Shown: piece by piece, positions 6,960 to 7,410 of the stretch | Layout: every line of letters begins with the position of its first letter | Numbering within the stretch: the stretch's first letter is position 1 | Source of the DNA: a bacterium | GTDB lineage: Bacteria; Verrucomicrobiota; Verrucomicrobiae; Opitutales; Opitutaceae | Assembly (NCBI GenBank): GCA_021780625.1 | Contig: JAJXYI010000317.1 | Span: 1-7,410, forward strand | DNA: 7,410 bases | Direction of reading: 5' to 3' | Program-made: the position numbers and the translations under genes | Notes under the pieces: generated by a model | What the model saw: only the letters and a program-made list of their open reading frames with translations | Databases searched by the model: none | What the model was told of the DNA's origin: nothing

Positions 6960-7410
6960 CACCACCAGGGTGCCACGCCCCTGCCGGGCCATCACCCGCA
7001 CATCGGTTTCGCCGGGATGTAGGGGCGCTACGATCTCCGCAGGCACCGGATGCGTGCCGCCTTTGTAAGTCCACGACGCCGTCGCTGTCGCCCCGGCCCC
7101 GAGCTGGTCGGTCGGAAATGCGACCAGGACCGAAAGCGGATCGTGGCCATAGTTCATCACCATCGCCGTGCACGAACCGTCGGGCTGCACGGGCCCAACC
7201 TTCTCAAACAGGCGCCACGGCTGGAGCACCTGGATCTTGACCGCGTTCCCGTCCACGCTCACCAGCAGGTAATGCTGGAAGCCTCCGTCCTGCGGCGCCC
7301 CGTCGCTCGGCGCGCCGCCACCGCCCGTGACGATGTAGCGCACGCCATCGTGCACCGAGGCGTAATAGAGGTGTTCGTGACCCGAAAACACCGCCGTGAC
7401 GTGATAACGC
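6939..7410 (-). CDS. Metallophosphoesterase, C-terminal part (cut by window edge)
   Basis: The minus-strand frame is open to the right edge, so only the last 156 residues are visible; the start and the first metal-binding motifs lie outside the window. The visible part begins RYHVTAVFSGHEHLYY: the G-H-E-H motif (7371-7382) is the final metal-binding signature of calcineurin-like and purple-acid-phosphatase-like metallophosphoesterases, where the histidines bind the two-metal centre. It is followed by the usual Tyr/Val strand and a glycine-rich turn (VRYIVTGGGGAP). After about residue 45 there is a C-terminal beta-rich extension of some 110 residues, with alternating hydrophobic strands, that I cannot assign to a named domain; such tails are common in secreted members. 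A GTG at 7391 would begin inside the V-F-S-G-H strand and is not a true start. It converges on the kinase gene with a 17-bp gap. Substrate and location are unknown; secretion is suspected from the family type but the N-terminus is not visible. Confidence 0.85.
   Translation of the reverse strand, partial: RYHVTAVFSGHEHLYYASVHDGVRYIVTGGGGAPSDGAPQDGGFQHYLLVSVDGNAVKIQVLQPWRLFEKVGPVQPDGSCTAMVMNYGHDPLSVLVAFPTDQLGAGATATASWTYKGGTHPVPAEIVAPLHPGETDVRVMARQGRGTLVVLKPATK

Overview
The window is GC-rich, tightly packed bacterial DNA with five protein-coding genes: four on the plus strand and one, cut by the right edge, on the minus strand. Coding regions are rich in G/C at third codon positions, Shine-Dalgarno signals are weak or absent, and the mix of proteins fits the Verrucomicrobiota, perhaps the Opitutaceae. 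That assignment is an inference from style and family resemblance; no rRNA or marker gene is present to settle it. I see no tRNA, rRNA, CRISPR array, insertion sequence or phage gene.

Layout from left to right: (1) a small glutaredoxin with a CPWC active site (66-320), followed by a hairpin that could end its transcript; (2) an exported protein of 258 residues consisting almost only of a DUF1349-like beta-sandwich (504-1280), followed by a short perfect hairpin; (3) a YdeI/OmpD-associated family protein (1340-1933); (4) a 161-bp intergenic stretch containing a 10-bp palindrome, then a 1608-residue membrane-bound hybrid sensor histidine kinase (2095-6921), which fills two thirds of the window; (5) 17 bp further on and pointing the other way, the C-terminal part of a metallophosphoesterase (6939 to beyond 7410, minus strand).

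The kinase dominates. Its order is six membrane helices, a seventh helix, a periplasmic sensor region of about 260 residues, an eighth helix, PAS, GAF, three more PAS domains, HisKA with the phospho-accepting His1244, an ATPase domain with intact N, G1, F and G2 boxes, and a C-terminal receiver with Asp1535. No partner response regulator, phosphotransfer protein or output gene lies beside it, so its signal and target cannot be read from the window.

The genes do not form an obvious pathway. Glutaredoxin (thiol redox), the YdeI-family protein (linked to peptide and stress resistance in other bacteria) and the sensor kinase could all serve stress responses, but they look like separate transcription units and this is only a thematic link. 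I found no convincing evidence of a new multi-gene system. The most interesting item is the architecture of the kinase, especially an apparent threefold repeat in its N-terminal membrane module.
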